This document shows positions 51,427 to 62,298 of a stretch of DNA of 64,000 nt, in pieces; the stretch's first letter is position 1; each line of letters begins with the position of its first letter. Both the position numbers and the translations under genes were made by a program. The notes under the pieces were generated by a model. It saw nothing but the letters and a program-made list of their open reading frames with translations. It did not search any database and had not been told where the DNA came from. Source of the stretch: Andalucia godoyi (Eukaryota > Discoba > Jakobea > Jakobida > Andaluciidae); assembly GCA_009859145.1 (NCBI GenBank), contig VRVR01000056.1:1-64000 (forward strand), written 5' to 3'.

Positions 51427-52535
51427 CTCCGCTCTACGTCTCTCTGTGCGTGTGAGAGTCTGTCTCGTTAAAGAGGGAAAAAAAGAAGTTTTGAAATTTA
51501 AAAAACTCTGATTAAAAAATAATGAAATCAATGAAATCAAAGACAATAATGAAATCAAAGACAAAAATGAAATCAAAGACAGCAAAGAATAAAAAGTCTG
51601 AAGCAGTGAAGTCGACCATAAAAAGGCTTGGATTATGTGCGGAGAATTTGGGGACTAATTCATTTTGGATTTGGTACAACGGCAAACCGCCACTACGACA
51701 GCGCACGGGGCCAGTTTCGACATTTCGGCGGTCGCCTCGTTCCAATGCTCATCAGTGTTGATCAGTACTGGCAACACTTCCCTTGCTTTCATGAGGATTT
51801 ATGCTTACAACTCCCTCCACGAGAAGCGCCGAGGCAGCCATCGCGCACTTCGCTTAAAGCAAAAAGGCGCTCAGAATGATTGAATAATGCTTCAAACACG
51901 CATTTCGAGAACCAAAGCCAAGCGCGATCCATTTCGAACTCCACAGCGTTTGTACTCTTCAGTTGCTTCGTCGTGGACTACAACATCTCCGCATTCAGCA
52001 GCTTTGATGATCAGATGCTCCATGGCAATATCAGATTCCATCTTGTCTAAATGAAGAGTCTCTCTTTGCATTCTTTTTCCGTGGCAGTTGTGCCGGAGCG
52101 GCTTGCGGGGTTCTTTCGGATGGATTCGATGGAACAGAGGCGTCCACGATTTACTCGATCTTTCCAGAGGAACCGCCCCATCATCTTCTGAGCGTGATAG
52201 GAAGAGAGATATCCAAGTGTTTTGGCTTTAACCGCGCTCGCTTCGAGATACTTTAAAATACGGGATTCCGAATTTTGCATCTCATTCGGTTCCTTATCAT
52301 ATTATATAAATCTAAATCTCAGTTCGAAAAACTGCAGTCCGCAAGCTGTCGTAGACGCTCTGCGAAACCAACGGACCTTTTTTACTTGGTTGTTTCTTCG
52401 ATCTCGGGTTTTTCCCGATCGAGATAGTGTTGAAGAAGGTGGATGGACGTGCAGTGCATTCGACGCTTGGATAGATAGTTGATCGGAATCAGAGTTTGGA
52501 ATTGCGTGTGTGGAAGGGTGAGAGAGCGTGTGAGA
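51382..52535. other. Intergenic with possible gene relic at 51.9-52.3 kb
   Basis: Begins with the (GTCT)n/(CT)n leader repeat of the PTEN-like gene (51382-51425) and AAATGAAATCAA repeats (51530-51580). On the minus strand, ATG 52280 opens 77 codons (SESRILKYLEASAVKAK, FLWKDRVNRGRLC). After a one-base frame shift near 52047, a further ~50 codons follow (AAECGDVVVHDEATEEYKRC). The two pieces look like remnants of one coding sequence that I cannot identify. Confidence refers to the relic. Confidence 0.3.
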
Positions 52536-54119
52536 ATGTCGCATTCGTACTCTTCGCTGTTTCTTGATTCGAAGGGAATGGACGATATTGTGACGCTGCG
52601 GGTCCGGGAGCTTGAGATGGCTCGAAACATGCTTTCGACGAAGATCCAGTCGTACGCTGAAGAATTGCATCAGCTTCTGAATGGTGCTGATCTTGATCCG
52701 CGGTCGGTGGTTGCATTGGAGTCGGGAGAACTGCACGGGATGTTCCAGTCTGCAAACTCGCAACTGGCGAACATGACGCTGAAAATCCGCACGCTGAAAG
52801 AGTCGATCCAGGCAATTGTGGCGGTTAAGTGCCAGGTGTTGCACGACTTGCTGCCTTTGCTGGAGCTTGCAAAGGCTCAGGAGCGCCAGAAGCGGTCTGC
52901 GTTCGTCAGAGATTTGGAAGAAAAGACCGTGGCGGCAGAGTCGCATTTGCGGGCCAAGAAGTCCCAGTTTGCATCTCTTGCAACGTACTTGTCGCGGTTG
53001 CACGAAGAAATGATTGGAAAGGCTGTCCGAAACGGCTGGTCAAGCTACTCGCCAGAAAGTGCCATGAACAACACCTCAGCCTTGAGCAGCGGCCAAACAA
53101 AGGCGCAACTCTTGGAAGCCGAGATTTCCGTGCTTGATCGAACCATTTTCTTGTTTCTTCCAAATATTACAAGGCCCGACACTCAGTCAGTGTCAGACGA
53201 TGGTCATGGTGGCGGTGGCGATGTCGATGTGACAACGAATAGTGAATTGCGGCAGGACACTTCAGAGACTCACTTGGCATCGTCAGACTTGTCAGACTCG
53301 TCTGCCCACAGTCACAGCGTGTTCGTCGGCACTCCGCTTCAGAACCATCGACTGGGATACGGAAAGGATGCTAGCATGGGTGCTGCCCAGCGTGAACGAA
53401 TTGGACAAATGTACGAAGACGTGAGCGAAGGAAGGGAGATGGCACGCTCAATCTTCCTCGGCTTCTGTTTTGATGCAGGAATCTTTGACACACATTTTGG
53501 ACTGCATGATGCAGATCGATGCTTTGACATGGCCCTCGCTGGAACAGCATCGGCATCGACGGTGCTGAACGGAGACAGCTTTAGGGCTGCGTTGGAAATG
53601 GTTGCCCGCGAGAAGTACTCATTGCTGAGTTTGTCGATTGCGGATTTCTCCCTCGAAAGAGCCATCCAAAAGCTGTTGACCAGATGCGCCCTGTCACTTT
53701 CTCTTTGCAAGAAGAAAACTGTGTTGAAACCAAGGTGGGCAGAATTGCTTGCGCCGTCTCTCGTGGGCGTTTATAATGGATTTGAGCGGTCACTGTCGTT
53801 GGTGTTTTCTGCTTTTTCCAAGGCGGGGGAGATGGACGTGCACCAGTTTCTGCTCATGGGATCCAGCTTCCAGATTCCCGTGCCTGATTCGGAGGCAGTG
53901 AGGATATTCAGAGAGGGCTCTGTGTACAATCGCGAAAAGATTTGCTACTCTGAGTTTCTGATCGTTGTCGGCTTGTGCTGCGCTGTTTCCACCAAGACAC
54001 GGGGGTCCATGAGAGAACGCATCGAACGGTGGCTGACTATTCGATGGTGTTGCAACGACTATGAAAAGGTTCGACAGTTGCTTAGCGACAAGTGCCCACC
54101 TACCGCAAAGCCCGAGTAG
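52536..54119 (+). CDS. Coiled-coil protein with degenerate EF-hand-like C-terminus
   Basis: Not assigned to a family. 527 aa from ATG 52536 (MSHSYSSLFLDSKG). Residues ~15-165 are strongly helical and coiled-coil (VRELEMARNMLSTKIQSYAEELHQLL; LRTLKESIQ...). A polar linker ~220-270 follows, then a globular helical domain. Near the C-terminus LVFSAFSKAGEMDVHQFLLMGSSFQIPVPDSEAVRIF and KICYSEFLIVV (two pieces) have the helix-loop-helix and hydrophobic pattern of an EF-hand pair. The loops lack the Asp-rich calcium ligands, so binding is doubtful. This layout is common in axonemal and centrosomal proteins, but that role is only a guess. Confidence 0.72.
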   Translation: MSHSYSSLFLDSKGMDDIVTLRVRELEMARNMLSTKIQSYAEELHQLLNGADLDPRSVVALESGELHGMFQSANSQLANMTLKIRTLKESIQAIVAVKCQVLHDLLPLLELAKAQERQKRSAFVRDLEEKTVAAESHLRAKKSQFASLATYLSRLHEEMIGKAVRNGWSSYSPESAMNNTSALSSGQTKAQLLEAEISVLDRTIFLFLPNITRPDTQSVSDDGHGGGGDVDVTTNSELRQDTSETHLASSDLSDSSAHSHSVFVGTPLQNHRLGYGKDASMGAAQRERIGQMYEDVSEGREMARSIFLGFCFDAGIFDTHFGLHDADRCFDMALAGTASASTVLNGDSFRAALEMVAREKYSLLSLSIADFSLERAIQKLLTRCALSLSLCKKKTVLKPRWAELLAPSLVGVYNGFERSLSLVFSAFSKAGEMDVHQFLLMGSSFQIPVPDSEAVRIFREGSVYNREKICYSEFLIVVGLCCAVSTKTRGSMRERIERWLTIRWCCNDYEKVRQLLSDKCPPTAKPE

Positions 54120-54313
54120 GTGGCTGTGTGTGCGTGTGGATGGCTGGGTGCCTGCAAGAAAAGGCAATTAACTTTGTACAGATTTTACTATTGCCGTGCC
54201 CTGCGTAGGATGTATAAACAGTAATTGGAGATTGAAAGAAAAATGACGTACCTCTGGTCGACTTGCTCTCAACATTTGCTTGGAAAAAAACCAATCATAA
54301 TTATCATCGTCTG

Positions 54314-57164
54314 TCACCCTTTCAATAGATCAGAGAGAGACATGACTTCCACGCCGGTGTCCTTGTCCTTGGCTTTTCCGCCCGGCTTGACAATCTGCGG
54401 AGGTGCTGCTGCTGCCTTGGACTCCACCTTCTTCTCGTCCTTTTTCTCGTCCTTCTTTTCCTCCTTCTTTGCCTCCTTCTTCGTCTCTTTCTTGCCCCCA
54501 CGGATGTCCGGTAATCCTGGAATCGACACTTCACCATTGATGTACGAAATGTACATACCAAAAATCGAATTGGCATCCTTTCGCTTCTGTTCATAGTCCG
54601 GAAGACTGGCCATCTTGTTGAAATACTCCTTGCACATTTCGTTGCTCTCGTTGCGCACCTTCTTGTCAAAGACTCCCTCTTTCCAGTTCGCGATCAACTT
54701 TTCAACAATAAGGGGAGTCACATCCGGATAGTCTTTGAGCAACTCTCGGAACGTATAGATAACTTCTTCTCCGTCCTGCACTTCGGCAAGATCCGCTACA
54801 GAAATGAGCTGTCCCAGTTCTTTGTCCAGCACCTGCTCCTTGAGGTAAGAACCAAAGATATCGTGAAGCCTGTTCATCTGGGATTCGATAAAATCAAACG
54901 AAACCAAAGATGGCTTGGCAGCTTTGTACGTGAGCATTGAGAAGAGGTAAAAGAAGCAAACCTTGTGCAGCAAAAGATGGCTTAGTGTCCGCAGGAAATT
55001 GTCAAACAGCAGGGCGTCGAGATCGCCGTAAAAGTCCTCCAACGTCGCACACAGCGAGTTCCAGCGCTGCTCAGAATCGGAAAAATGAATCGGACCAGCA
55101 GAAAAAACTGGCAAGATATCATTCATGACTGTGTCCACGAGTTTCTTCAGAGCAGCATCCTTGACAATCACCCATGAGGCAGATATTTCGTCGTACGCCA
55201 CCTCCCAACCTTGAGGACCCATCTCTTCTTCTTCTTCGTCCTCGTCGTAGTCCATGCCGTAGGCACCATCATCATCATCATCGTCGTCGTCGTTGTCGTT
55301 GTCATTGTCGTTGGCGTCGTCGTCGCCATCATCATCATGATTATCGTAATTGTCATCATCACGATGATCACGACGCCTGCGGGATTTGTTATCCATATCC
55401 TTTTCGGATCTCTTTGATCTTGGATTTGACTTTGACTTTGACTTTGACTTTGGCTTTGGCTTTGGCTTTGGCTTATTGGCATCTCCAAATGATTCCAAAC
55501 TCGTTGCATACATTTCACAAAACTCTTGCGAATACTCATTTAGCTGAACGTTGTTGTTGCAGAACGCGCACAAGTGCTCCAACGAATACGTGTTTGTCGG
55601 GTTCAACAACAAGGCGTCGCTGACCAACGAGGAAGTCTCAACAAGCATTTCCACACACGTAACAGCAACCTTTCGCTCGATTTCTTCGTTTTGCGACCTC
55701 CGTGCCAGCCCCATCTGCTGATGGAGCATGCGAAACAAGAACGCTGGAAACGTCGACTGGATCTTGCCGTCTTCGTCGCGTTCCTCCAGAGTCTTCTCGT
55801 CGTTCCTTTCCTGTTGGAACAGATTATGAATCCACTCCCGAAGCTTGTCTCCAATTTTTGAGAGAAAGAACGATTCCAGTTCCTCGACTATTGGGGTGAC
55901 GTCTGGGACTGAAAAGTGCTGCATTCGATCATCGTCACCTTCCTCTTCCGCAAACCGCATCGCTTCATCATGCACAACTTGCAGTTCCGAGGCATAGCTT
56001 CGCAGAAACCCAATAAGTTCCAAAATGGAGACGTTTTCGCTCGTCAGCTCGTTTGCGCCCGTTCCCAAAAGCGGCGCCTTGAGATTGTCAATCACTTCGA
56101 CAAGCTGACAGTGAGCGATCATCACAAACTTGTCAAGCACTCTCCACTCGCGCGGGAAGCACAATTCAACGTAGTTTTGAACGCTGTAGAACACGTCTCG
56201 GAAAAGATTCAACTGCTTGTCAAGATCGCCCTCGCAGCCTAGAATCTGCGACTTGAGCCATGCTTGCCACACATCGAAACACCACATTTGAGATGCATCC
56301 GTGTTTCCTTTGGTGTTCTTGACATTTGTAGGAACCGGGCAATCCACGAGAATTCGAACCACCTTCACCAAGATGTTGGGTGCATTCTCTGCATAGTCAA
56401 GACATTCTGCCATGATAGTCCGCAGCACATGATTGTAAAACTCGTCAACGAGCCGGTCGACCTCTTCGAGCAGCTCCAAGAACTGCTTCTTCTTTTGATT
56501 CTCCGAGATCGATGCATTAAAAGACTCCTTGACGGCCATCAGCTCACGCAGCTTAACGTAAGTATCAAGAAGCCTGTTTTCGTCCGCAAAAGAGTCGCGA
56601 AGTCGTTCGATTTCCGTCGGCAGATGAACGAGATGTGCTGCGGTCTCCAGGACTGACCGCACGTTGGTCTTTGCATTCTGCGACTTTTCAAAGAGCGTCC
56701 GAATTGACTCGTCTGAAATCGACTTTCTCGACTGCTCCGCAAACTGATCAATCGATGCAAAATCACTGCGAAAATTGACAAACAGCAGCTGTGTATCCAG
56801 AAGCACAAGCGAAAGCCGGGCATCTTCAATTCTCGAATGTGCCAGCGTAGAAAGATTGTTCTCGATCGCAGCCTTTTTCAACGTGTACTCTTCCGAAAAT
56901 TTCTTGATCTATCAGCAGCAGCAACATACACCCAACAACATCATCATCATCATCACAACAACAACAATAATAATAATAATAATAAAAACAGCAATAATGT
57001 GAGCCAATCCGTGGGTCAGAGAGGGAGGAAGACAGCGCGTTATTCGCTTGGGTGGATGGGGAAAAGAAACGTACATTTGATAAGGCATCCGCAGATACGA
57101 GCATTTTCGCTACTTCCTGGATAGCATGGTCGCGAACCTCGGATTCTCGATCGGACAGATCCAT
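54314..57164 (-). CDS. Exocyst complex subunit Sec6/EXOC3
   Basis: Core exocyst tethering subunit for secretory vesicles at the plasma membrane. Exon 1 is 57075-57164 and exon 2 is 54314-56908; the 166-nt intron starts GTACGT and ends TAG, phase 0, giving 894 aa. Exon 1, MDLSDRESEVRDHAIQEVAKMLVSADALSN (30 codons), mirrors the DREA...VQRVAGMLQRPDQL start of animal EXOC3, continuing EEYTLKKAAIENNL. Sec6 helical repeats fill the remainder, including SVLETAAHLVHLPTEIERLRD and, near the C-terminus, FRELLKDYPDVTPLIVEKLI. A long acidic and Lys/Pro repeat-coded insertion (~480-590) and a Lys/Glu tail are lineage-specific. The open frame without exon 1 would start with TTG, which supports the intron. 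Confidence 0.9.
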
Positions 57165-57223
57165 GTCTTTAAAGATGCTTCCTTCTGTTTCTATGCCGTA
57201 TATATATATGTGTGTGTGTATGT

Positions 57224-57255
<32 letters not shown>

Positions 57256-57715
57256 GTGGGAAGGTGTAGGAGTGTTGTGAATCGCCCCTTTTGAAGCGAG
57301 AGTGTGTGAACGTAAAACTCTGTAGTATTGACAAAACAATAAGCAGAAACTCTCGAGAAGAAAACCTGTGGGCTTTTTGGGGGGGAAAGGAAGCAAAACA
57401 CTGCAAAGCCAAAACTAAATAAAAGTACAGCACTGGGAATTCCCGAGTGGTCACCCACCTCAGTACTACTCCAGCCTGAGAGCACTTGACTTCGCAAATC
57501 GGACGGGATGCGGTATTTTCACTCTAGTATGGCCGTACCTACCAAGGTGTTTGTTGCATTTCATTTTGGGATCAACGCGGTCTGAGCTACCTGCAGATGC
57601 AATAACGTCTTGTGGGATCGTGGGATCGTGGGATCGTGGCTCGTGGCTCGTGTGAAGAAAATGTTCAATTTATGAGTACATGATGATGATGATGATGATG
57701 ATGATGAGAGCGCAT
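57165..57715. other. Sec6 promoter region with 5S gene and repeats
   Basis: Contains (TA)/(GT) and (GA)n repeats at about 57198-57251 in the Sec6 leader, the 5S rRNA gene, three copies of GGGATCGT at about 57615-57640 and (GAT)n at 57683-57706 beside the kinase stop. No protein gene. Confidence 0.6.
57424..57539 (-). rRNA. 5S ribosomal RNA
   Basis: 116-nt minus-strand gene. The 5' end GGTACGGCCATAC and 3' end GTGCTGTACT pair as helix I (8 bp with two G-U). Conserved blocks appear in order: CCGCATCCCGTCCGAT (loop region), GAAGTCAAG, GAGTAGTACT, and GGTGGGTGACCAC, the last being part of the internal C box for TFIIIA. The RNA is followed on its strand by a T-rich Pol III terminator (TTTT at about 57420-57424). 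The central CCGCATCCCGTCCGAT resembles fungal 5S sequences. It is a lone copy between protein genes, not in a tandem array within this window. Confidence 0.96.
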
Positions 57716-59530
57716 CTAATATCTTTTTGATCGCTCGCGGTCCTTGACAACGGGGTTGTTGCTTGCTGCCGGCTGCATGTGCATCGTCTGAACAGAGGGC
57801 TTTGGAATCCTTGGAGGCGGTTGCTTTGGCTTGTCCTTCTTGTCGGCCTGTACAGATGGCAAACTTACCTTGACATTGGATACTCCGCCTCCCGAGGCTG
57901 TTGTCCCCATCATCGAGTTGCCATACAAACTCTGCGCATTTGACAGAGACCCACTCATTTGCATGGATGAAGACGACGAAAACGTGGACAGCCCAGTACC
58001 ACCGCCGAATGATCCCGAATTTGTGAGGGACGGAGGAGCGGCATTCGCGTGGGTGGGCTTCCGAGCTGCTCCAATGGACGGCAAACTTGTGGATCCTGAG
58101 GTGGAACCGTAGATGAACTCGTTGTTCGAGTTGATTGCGACATCGCCAGAAGCATGCTCCGTGCCATGCGCATGGCTCACAACGGCAAGCCCGGAACCCT
58201 GGGGATTAGCTGCTGGCCCGTGTGCGTGACCCAGCGCAGGATGAAATCCTCCGGAATGGACTGATGGCTTGTCCTTGCGGAGCACGCCAGAGGGGGCAAG
58301 ACCTGGGGGCGGCCCCGAAACCGGAATCCCGTGAGTGTGTCCTGCACCACCGCCACCACCACCGGCAGCGTTTGCAGCTGCTTTGGACGACAGCGCATTT
58401 GCTCCTTTGCCACCAGCAACACCAAGCGAAGCCGGCCCGAAGCCAGACCCGACTGCGTGCGCAGCTGGTTCACCCTCATTTTCCCAATCGTCGTCATCGT
58501 CGTCGTCATGACGTCCACCTGGGCCGTGATGGAACTCGGAGGCCATGCTTTTGGGAGTGTGCATTCCCCGAGGAGAGCCAACCTCGGAACCGGCGTCCGA
58601 CTTGCGCGTAGAATTCGGATTGGCAGCCCGTTGCTTGGCTCGCATCCGCTTTTCCGCTTCTCGCAAGTCTCGGAAATACTCGTGGCGAAGGGCCTGCCGA
58701 GCAGAGAACCGCTCGTCTGGGTTGTAGGCCAACAGCGATTTGATCAGATCCACGCAGAGAGGAGAAGCATGCGAAAGTAGCTTATCAATTCCTGTGCCTT
58801 CTTTCGCAGGGAAATTGAAGTCGATGTGAGACGACAATCTCTTAAACTTTTCCAGCAAATCCGGAGGCGGAGTTCCGCAAATATTGTGGATTTTGTGGAT
58901 TTGATCGAGCTCGTTGGTGCCTGGGAACAGCGGATACAGACTTAAAATTTCGAAAAAGACGCATCCCACGCCCCACATGTCCATCTTATAGTTGTAATAG
59001 CCATCGGTCAGCAGGCACTCCGGGGCGCGGTACCAACGAGTACTGATATACTCAGTGAACGGTTGCTTGGAATAAATCCCTCGACACGATCCGAAATCCG
59101 CAAGTTTCAGCTGGTCCTCCGTAATCAGAATGTTCTCTGGCTTGATATCTCGATGGAAAATTCCATTCCTGTGCATATGGTCCATTGATTTCAGCAGTTG
59201 ATACATGTAGAGTCGAATCTTCTCTTCCGGGAGATAATGCCGTCTCCCGCGGATTAACTCGTACACATTCATATCCATCAACTCAAACACAAGAGCCAAT
59301 CGGCCCGTCGGCCGGTCATACAAAACCTCGTATAGCTTGACGATATTTGGATGCGGCGAAAGCCTTCTCAACGCCTGAATCTCGCGCAGCCGATTCACTT
59401 GCTCAATGGATTCAAACCGATTCTTCATGCATTTGATGGCGACATATTTTGAATTCTTTGTGGATTGAGCTTTCAGAACTTCAGAAAAGGTACCTTCGCC
59501 CTTCTTTCCCAACAATCGATACTTGTTCAT
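57716..59530 (-). CDS. MOK: MOK-type RCK-family protein kinase
   Basis: CMGC-group Ser/Thr kinase of the MAK/ICK/MOK (RCK) family, which regulates cilium length and IFT. 604 aa from ATG 59530 (MNKYRLLGKKGEGTFSEV). Gly loop GKKGEGTFSE, catalytic Lys33 in VAIKCMK, HRDIKPEN (Asp128), DFG (145-147), activation-loop TEY (159-161) and APECLLTDG. FESIEQVNRLREIQALRRLSPHPN (one stretch, quoted partly) and ELIRGRRHYL match human MOK. A Gly/Ser/Pro-rich tail of about 300 aa after the kinase domain is unlike the human tail. The overall kinase domain resembles MOK more than MAK/ICK. Confidence 0.93.
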   Translation of the reverse strand: MNKYRLLGKKGEGTFSEVLKAQSTKNSKYVAIKCMKNRFESIEQVNRLREIQALRRLSPHPNIVKLYEVLYDRPTGRLALVFELMDMNVYELIRGRRHYLPEEKIRLYMYQLLKSMDHMHRNGIFHRDIKPENILITEDQLKLADFGSCRGIYSKQPFTEYISTRWYRAPECLLTDGYYNYKMDMWGVGCVFFEILSLYPLFPGTNELDQIHKIHNICGTPPPDLLEKFKRLSSHIDFNFPAKEGTGIDKLLSHASPLCVDLIKSLLAYNPDERFSARQALRHEYFRDLREAEKRMRAKQRAANPNSTRKSDAGSEVGSPRGMHTPKSMASEFHHGPGGRHDDDDDDDWENEGEPAAHAVGSGFGPASLGVAGGKGANALSSKAAANAAGGGGGGAGHTHGIPVSGPPPGLAPSGVLRKDKPSVHSGGFHPALGHAHGPAANPQGSGLAVVSHAHGTEHASGDVAINSNNEFIYGSTSGSTSLPSIGAARKPTHANAAPPSLTNSGSFGGGTGLSTFSSSSSMQMSGSLSNAQSLYGNSMMGTTASGGGVSNVKVSLPSVQADKKDKPKQPPPRIPKPSVQTMHMQPAASNNPVVKDRERSKRY

Positions 59531-60080
59531 TCCGAGCAAAAGCCTTTCAGAAACAGAAAATCCGACTCAGATTGCCCCCAAGAAGAAATGAATGACGTGA
59601 AATCAGCGAATCGTCTCGATACAAAAATAGAGACGTTATTGCAATGCACGATTTTCTTTTTGTTGTGTTTGTGTTTGTGTTTTGTGTTCTTCAGGAAACA
59701 AACACCCAATCTGAGGATTCCGCACGATCTGAAACTGTACACGTGACGCCTGTAAAAACACGCAACGAAAAGAGAGACAGAGAGACAGAGACAGAGACAG
59801 AGGGAGACAGAGAAAGAGAGACAGAGACAGAGAGAGACAGAGACAGAGAGAGACAAAGAGAGATGGAGGAAATGTGCTCTGCATTAAGACGTCTCAGAAA
59901 CAAAAGGAAGCCAAGTCGGTTGGGAAAAAGAAAGGACCACTGCGTACCCTCAAGGGCTCAAGCGGGGTGGGAGCCCAAAAAGGAGGCAGTTGTTGCACAA
60001 AACAATTGTGCAATTTATTGTGCAATGGGAGGAAAGGAAAAGAGGGGTCCATTTTTTTGGTTTAATTACAGCAGGTTGCG
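59531..60080. repeat. Intergenic with (GAGACA)n repeat
   Basis: Promoter of the kinase, then an irregular GAGACA/GAGAGACA tract at about 59773-59865, then the NCA2 3' flank including a short GTGCAATTTATTGTGCAAT near-direct repeat at about 60007-60026. No gene. Confidence 0.75.
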
Positions 60081-61811
60081 TCAGCTTGAAGGGAACTGCA
60101 GGAACGGGTAGGAGCGAAACATTCGCTGGACAACATTGAGTCTTTGCGTCACAGTGAGTGCTGGGGAAACGATTTCGTGCAAATCATCGAGGAGCAACTC
60201 GCGACCACCTTCCTTTTCAAAATACTCGCTGACATCGGTTTCCCAGGTAATCAGTAGACGGACTCGGTGAAAACCGAGAATCACAATGCCTTGGTCATGC
60301 TCCGACAGACCTGAATGAAGACTGCGATTCAGCACGCGCTCTATGGACAATAAAGATACCCGAATCATTTCAAACACGCGACGGTCTGTTTTCCGGCGGT
60401 ACGTCAATACTTGGTACATCAAGAAGGAGACAACCAAAAAGGCAGGGGTCATCGCAACGAGTTCCAAATTAATTTCATTGTTTCGCAGCAGGTGATCCAA
60501 AGCCAGCAATGTTCGTTCAACATCCAGTTTCTGCTTTTGGATCTGGATCAAAATCAATCGTGGAAGATCCCCAAATGCCAGGTTCCGAATCGGATGCCTG
60601 ATTTCACCTTCGTAGGCCTCCACAATTGGCGCAAGCAACTGGCCTTCCGAGACGGAATTTTCGACACTCTCAACAGTAAACTTCACTTGCTTGAGCGGAT
60701 CAGATGAGTCGCGCACGAAATCCTTGACCATATTTCGCAGTGCTTCTTCGCTCAAGTCGACACTGCTCTGATCAATTAGGGCCTTGTGTTTGTCATAGCG
60801 CACAAACTCGTAAAGATTGTGCAGCGGATCATATACGTGCTCGCGGAAGAACCGAGATAGCGCCTCTTTCGCTTCTTGAGTCCAAGATTGCAGCTGCTCG
60901 GCGTGCTTGTATGCCTGGCATATTCCGTAAGTCGCAGTGCCAAAGAAGACCACATAAAACAACCAATGCCTCCTGAAATGACTTGGCGGACGATGCACGT
61001 GAAGCAACTCTCTCGTCACATCGAGCACTTTGTCCACCTCGTCCAGCAGCAGCACAAGTTGTCCAACCTCCACCGGCGGTTCACTATGACTATGATTCCT
61101 ATCCTGCGAGCCATTCGCCTTCTGGGCAATCAACGAAGCAGCAGCGGCCGCAGGAACCGCGAGCGAATCAGAAGGATCACTGCTGTCGACGCCGAAATCA
61201 ACGTCCGGCATCGCTGCACTGCTGTCCGATGCATGCAGTCCATGTGTCGCATGCTCGTGCAACTTGCTCCAAAGCTCCTGCAATCGTGTCAAGGACACCA
61301 GAAGCATAGATTGGTACGCCTGCAGCTGTCGAGTGATGCGGTCTGCTTGTGTCGTTGGCCAAACCCACTTGCCATGAAGTGCGTTGCGAATGTAAAACAT
61401 CGGACCTATGTGAACAGCAAGTGTGTACGGGCGGACCTTCATGGCGTGCCAATATGCAATCGTCTTTTCCAAAACAAACAAGGCGCGAACAGTCGACGAC
61501 AGACCGACAAACACGCCAAGAACCACGCATCCTCTCATTTCCGGCAACTGCTCGTGAATCTCGCTCAGTCCAGACAACGACTCCACTCGAAATGGGTCTT
61601 TCAGCACTCCTATCACTTGCGATAGCGATGAAAACGGACTCAGGACATCCCCGGTCACGAGCGGCAACGAACAGTGCGAAGAAGCAAACGGCAGCGCTGC
61701 TCCGCTGGGCAGTGCAAAATGCTGCTGCAACCGTCGATCCAAGTATGGAAACTCTGAAAACGGCGATTGAAAGTACGACGATCGGATCAGCTGGTTCACA
61801 AATCGAAGCAT
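60081..61811 (-). CDS. NCA2-family mitochondrial protein
   Basis: Homologue of yeast Nca2, a mitochondrial inner-membrane protein affecting expression of ATP synthase subunits 6 and 8. 576 aa from ATG 61811 (MLRFVNQLIRSSYF). HFRRHWLFYVVFFGTATYG (~320) is a membrane span. The following HVYDPLHNLYEFVRYDKHK and LSEEALRNMVKDFVRD match the family's conserved block. YEGEIRHPIRNLAFGDLPRLILIQIQKQKLDVE and AMTPAFLVVSF (quoted as pieces) are the second conserved block, with GDLPR as hallmark. The upstream open frame to 62144 has no ATG. It is divergent to the mitochondrial dehydrogenase at 62299. Confidence 0.9.
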   Translation of the reverse strand: MLRFVNQLIRSSYFQSPFSEFPYLDRRLQQHFALPSGAALPFASSHCSLPLVTGDVLSPFSSLSQVIGVLKDPFRVESLSGLSEIHEQLPEMRGCVVLGVFVGLSSTVRALFVLEKTIAYWHAMKVRPYTLAVHIGPMFYIRNALHGKWVWPTTQADRITRQLQAYQSMLLVSLTRLQELWSKLHEHATHGLHASDSSAAMPDVDFGVDSSDPSDSLAVPAAAAASLIAQKANGSQDRNHSHSEPPVEVGQLVLLLDEVDKVLDVTRELLHVHRPPSHFRRHWLFYVVFFGTATYGICQAYKHAEQLQSWTQEAKEALSRFFREHVYDPLHNLYEFVRYDKHKALIDQSSVDLSEEALRNMVKDFVRDSSDPLKQVKFTVESVENSVSEGQLLAPIVEAYEGEIRHPIRNLAFGDLPRLILIQIQKQKLDVERTLLALDHLLRNNEINLELVAMTPAFLVVSFLMYQVLTYRRKTDRRVFEMIRVSLLSIERVLNRSLHSGLSEHDQGIVILGFHRVRLLITWETDVSEYFEKEGGRELLLDDLHEIVSPALTVTQRLNVVQRMFRSYPFLQFPSS

Positions 61812-62298
61812 TCTGAATCCGTCGTCTCCGCTCTTCCTATCCGCTCTTCTTATCCGCTCTTCCTCTCCTCCTTGTTGTTGTGGTGGTTGCTGCCTCCAAA
61901 GCCTCGTCAGCAACTCAGTACCCCAATAACCTACTGACGCACACAGCCCTCCGTCCAAGTACAGTCCCCCGTCTTCGTCGCGAGCTTCTCTTTTTTCCTT
62001 TCTTTCTTTCTTTTTGGCGGTTCCCAGGCATTCCTGTTGTATGCGGACTTCTCTTTGATCTGGAACTTTCGCTTGACTCTCTGCTTGATTGGCCAATGCC
62101 ACTTCCAGTAGACAGACGAGGAAAAAGCAACAGGAAAATCGCAAGCATCAAGGTGCAGCGTCAAATTGCCAAACGTTTCGCAGAGCCTTTACTGTACTCT
62201 TTTCCCTAATAATTGCTTTTGGGTTTGTTTTTTTTGTTTTTCATGACGATGACTGCTAGCTCGGTCTTTGTTTCTTGTTGAACAGACGAACGTGTAAC
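61812..62298. promoter_or_regulatory. Divergent promoter, NCA2 / 2-oxoacid dehydrogenase
   Basis: 487-bp spacer between two divergent genes for mitochondrial proteins. CTCTTCTTATCCG-like direct repeats occur at 61830-61865 and a (TTTC)n run at 61990-62012. No gene. Confidence 0.45.
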
